Assembly (NCBI GenBank): GCA_014773175.1
Contig: VXCM01002823.1
Location: 175,577 to 239,576, forward strand
Direction of reading: 5' to 3'
Source of the DNA: Lucifuga dentata
Lineage: Eukaryota; Chordata; Actinopteri; Ophidiiformes; Bythitidae
DNA length: 64,000 nucleotides
The notes under the pieces are model-generated. The model had not been told where the DNA came from. It made no database searches and was given only the letters and a program-made list of their open reading frames with translations. This document shows positions 61,294-64,000 of this stretch, in pieces. The position numbers were made by a program, and so were the translations under genes. Every line of letters starts with the position of its first letter. The first letter of the stretch is position 1.

Positions 61294-63650
61294 GCCTTTT
61301 TGAAGAGCAAGTGTGTGACCCAACAGTAACCCCTTATAGCTTCCTAACCAAGGCCAAATACAGAGCATGCACACAGACACACACACACACACACACACAC
61401 TTAAGAACAGTTCAGACAAAACAACACTAAGTCACGCATACAGAGACAGATAAGTATGTTTGAGGACAAAATAATCAGCAAAAACAATCAGAGAGGATTC
61501 ATTCCGAACATCAGGCTTCGAGCTTCTGTCTAGCCACATTAACCGATATCGTCATCCTCATCATCATCAACAATAACAACAACATAACCATCAACAACAA
61601 CATCAGCAGAAGCAGAGGCAGCCTCTCTGTTCTTTCTATCCCTGTCAATGATTTCCACCTTCTTTCTTTGCCTCCTTTCTCTTTACACCATTCCCCTCCT
61701 ACAGCCTAGCTCATTGTGTGTGTGTGTGTGTGTGTGTTATAACAGTATTACAGCAGTTGTGTATGAAAACAGCAGATAAGAGAGCAGGATGATGAAATGT
61801 GAAGCAACAACACATGACCCAGCTTAAAGATTTCAGATAAAAACAAATACACCACACACTGTACCTACACATGCACACACACACACAAAAGTACACAATG
61901 TTCACACGTCTGAATGCACATACACACATTTCAACAAACATGTACACGCTAGCTATGGAAATATATCTAAGAAGCAAATGTTATATTCGCTGAGGACAGA
62001 AAAGAAAATGTTCCCTGTGTTTGCATGCGGATGTGTGTGTGCATGCGCGCGAGCAAGTGCACATACATGTGTGTGTGTTCAGTAATGACACAGGGAGGCC
62101 AGTTCAGCATAGTAAATGAAAAAGATTCGATAAGATCGGTGAGACGGGCCGAGTGGGGTTTATGGGGATGGCAGGAGGGGTGGGAGGCTGTAGAAGAGGT
62201 ACACACACACACACACAACTAATTTTCACTGCTCCAAACAGTCTAAAGTCTGCCACGAAATCCACTTTAGAGGCCTTTCGTTACAGTGCGGGGAGAAAAA
62301 AAGACGAGGTTTTTACGCAAATCACTACAGCGGAGCAGGAAAAAAGCTGCTTCTGTCTGATGATGATATTATGCATTTATCATTCAATTGAGAGTTTTTG
62401 TGTTCTTTCATGGGTTCAACACAGTTTCAGATCCTTTAACACCCCAACAAGAATGCAATTCTGGGAGGATCTGTAAATTTTCTGTAGTGAAAATGGTCCA
62501 ATCAAATCGTGTATTTGCACAAATTATCAGCAGCTTCAACCTAAAAATAAATCTTTTGACAAAAACTGAAGACAGCCAGCGTAACGAAAACAGTGAAAGT
62601 TCTTTAATAACCATTAATTAGTCTAGATTCTAAACGTGTTTGAATTTGTAATGAGGCGTAAGCACTTCCTCATCCAGATTCACTCTGGAGACAGTTCAGG
62701 GAATCGAACAGGTGAAGTGATGGTCATGAATATTTAGGTACCTTTACATGGTGACTTTTTTAGAATGTACTGTTACATGAACACTGAACAAAGTGATCAG
62801 ATTGATATGAGTATACATGTCCCAAGTATTCGGTGGATCAATCCCAGAATGTATTTCACCATGACGTTGGTCGTCTCTGACACGCACACATGATCCCGCA
62901 TCCAGCTTTTCCTGGAAGCCCGCCTTAAAGACGGACCTGTTGTGTGTCTGNGCACACATGATCCCGCATCCAGCTTTTCCTGGAAGCCCGCCTTAAAGAC
63001 GGACCTGTTGTGTGTCTGTCCAGCCTTTCCACTATTTTTAATTCGTTTTGAGAACATTAAGTAGGAATGTCGTCTTCGCCATCGATCAGTTCTGCTTTGC
63101 AACCGCAATTTTTCTCAAACCGTGCTGTGCGTGAAGCGTCATGTCATTACTTAGGTAATATGCATCGTACAAAGCTCCTACTGTGGAAAGCAATCTGATG
63201 TACTTAGATCTGGTTATTAAAGGTGTATGCCACATCTTCCACCCGATTAGAATCTTATTCGGATTCGCTCAGTTTTAGATTGACGTGTTTACATGAGACA
63301 GTTTTAAATGAGTTGGCATCTAATCTGATTACTTATGGTGTAAAGTACCTATTAAGTGTCTGCATAATAACTCAGATCTCTGTTCTTTAGTGAATTCATG
63401 TGGCAAACAATCCGATTCCTGTTTGGTTAATAACTTAATATTAATGCTGTAAAAGGCTTACCTCAAACTGGACCAACCTGACGGTGTGTATATGTGTGTG
63501 TGTGTCTGTGCACTATCAATCATTTATCAGTCGTTTTTATCCACCATCCCTTTTGTCTCTCGGATTTGCTGTCTTGTCAGGAATTTTGTACCAATGTGAA
63601 GAAAACCACATACACACATCAATCAGCGGCTACTTTTCTATCTGTTAGAG

Positions 63651-63690
<40 letters not shown>

Positions 63691-64000
63691 AGCCTTTTGG
63701 TCTGATAAGAGTGGTTTGGGGGAAAGGGAAGTTGAGGGACAGATATGTTTTTCTGGATGGACAGGTATGGTTTTGGCTACGCTCTGCTGCCCTGGGACAC
63801 CTCGATGATTGGCATGGAGGCTGAGCTGCTTCCTCCACTGACAGATTATTCATATCACCTAGTTAGGTTTCATGAAGCAATTATATGTTTTCACACTCCG
63901 CCAACTTTGGGAATGGCAGACTATAGAAAGGCACGCCATACAGTCTCTGATGGTGGGAATGCCTGTCAGTGAGGAAGAGGAAGGTGGTTCATCAGAGACC
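61294..64000. other. intergenic DNA to window end
   Basis: CA/GT repeats (61379-61400, 61715-61738, 63652-63690), a CAT/CAA-rich tract (61550-61620), and a false 67-bp duplication around N62951 (62884-62950/62952-63018). 63200-63470 (CTAATCTGATTACTTATGG, GTTTACATGAGAC) may be a dispersed fish repeat. Frames near 63494-63972 have no recognised similarity. Confidence 0.5.

Noticed and set aside
16291..64000. taf3 exons, expected upstream of gata3 by mammalian synteny
   Set aside because: No frame resembling TAF3 (histone-fold or PHD finger) is present; either it lies beyond the window or synteny differs.

Overview
The window looks like a piece of a ray-finned (teleost) fish genome in draft assembly. 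The evidence is one intact vertebrate-type GATA factor gene split over several exons, many long CA/GA/AAT microsatellites, and several families of short non-autonomous DNA transposons typical of fish. The sequence holds no bacterial, phage or CRISPR features, and I see no tRNA or rRNA gene. Two long N runs (17306-17373 and 35690-36024) and about 27 single Ns mark contig joins.

The only protein-coding gene I can support is gata3, on the minus strand. Its five coding exons are 15615-15381, 14421-13888, 12059-11914, 9843-9718 and 7143-6853. All have GT/AG boundaries and compatible phases and together encode 443 residues with both GATA zinc fingers. The 5' UTR includes 15740-15616 and probably a non-coding first exon near 16275-16182. 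The 3' UTR probably runs to about 5670. Two very short upstream ORFs and a tandem (NAGNAG) splice acceptor before the first finger are fine-scale regulatory features.

Layout: 1-5.6 kb is intergenic, with a possible promoter on the minus strand near 0.9-1.27 kb and one MITE copy at 4.5-5.0 kb. From 5.67 to 16.3 kb lies gata3. From 16.3 to 64 kb is non-coding upstream DNA with no exon I can recognise. It carries candidate conserved regulatory blocks (for example near 23.0-23.8, 44.5-44.8 and 48.7-49.3 kb), microsatellites, and many copies of a TTAA-flanked MITE of roughly 580 bp with long terminal inverted repeats. These MITEs are absent from 5.0-29.9 kb, that is from gata3 and its nearest 14 kb of upstream DNA.

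No novel multi-gene system is visible. The most interesting items are the apparent retention of human-like 5' leader details in gata3, the TTAA MITE family and its composite structure, and an assembly signature of 62-67 bp false tandem duplications at single-N joins.
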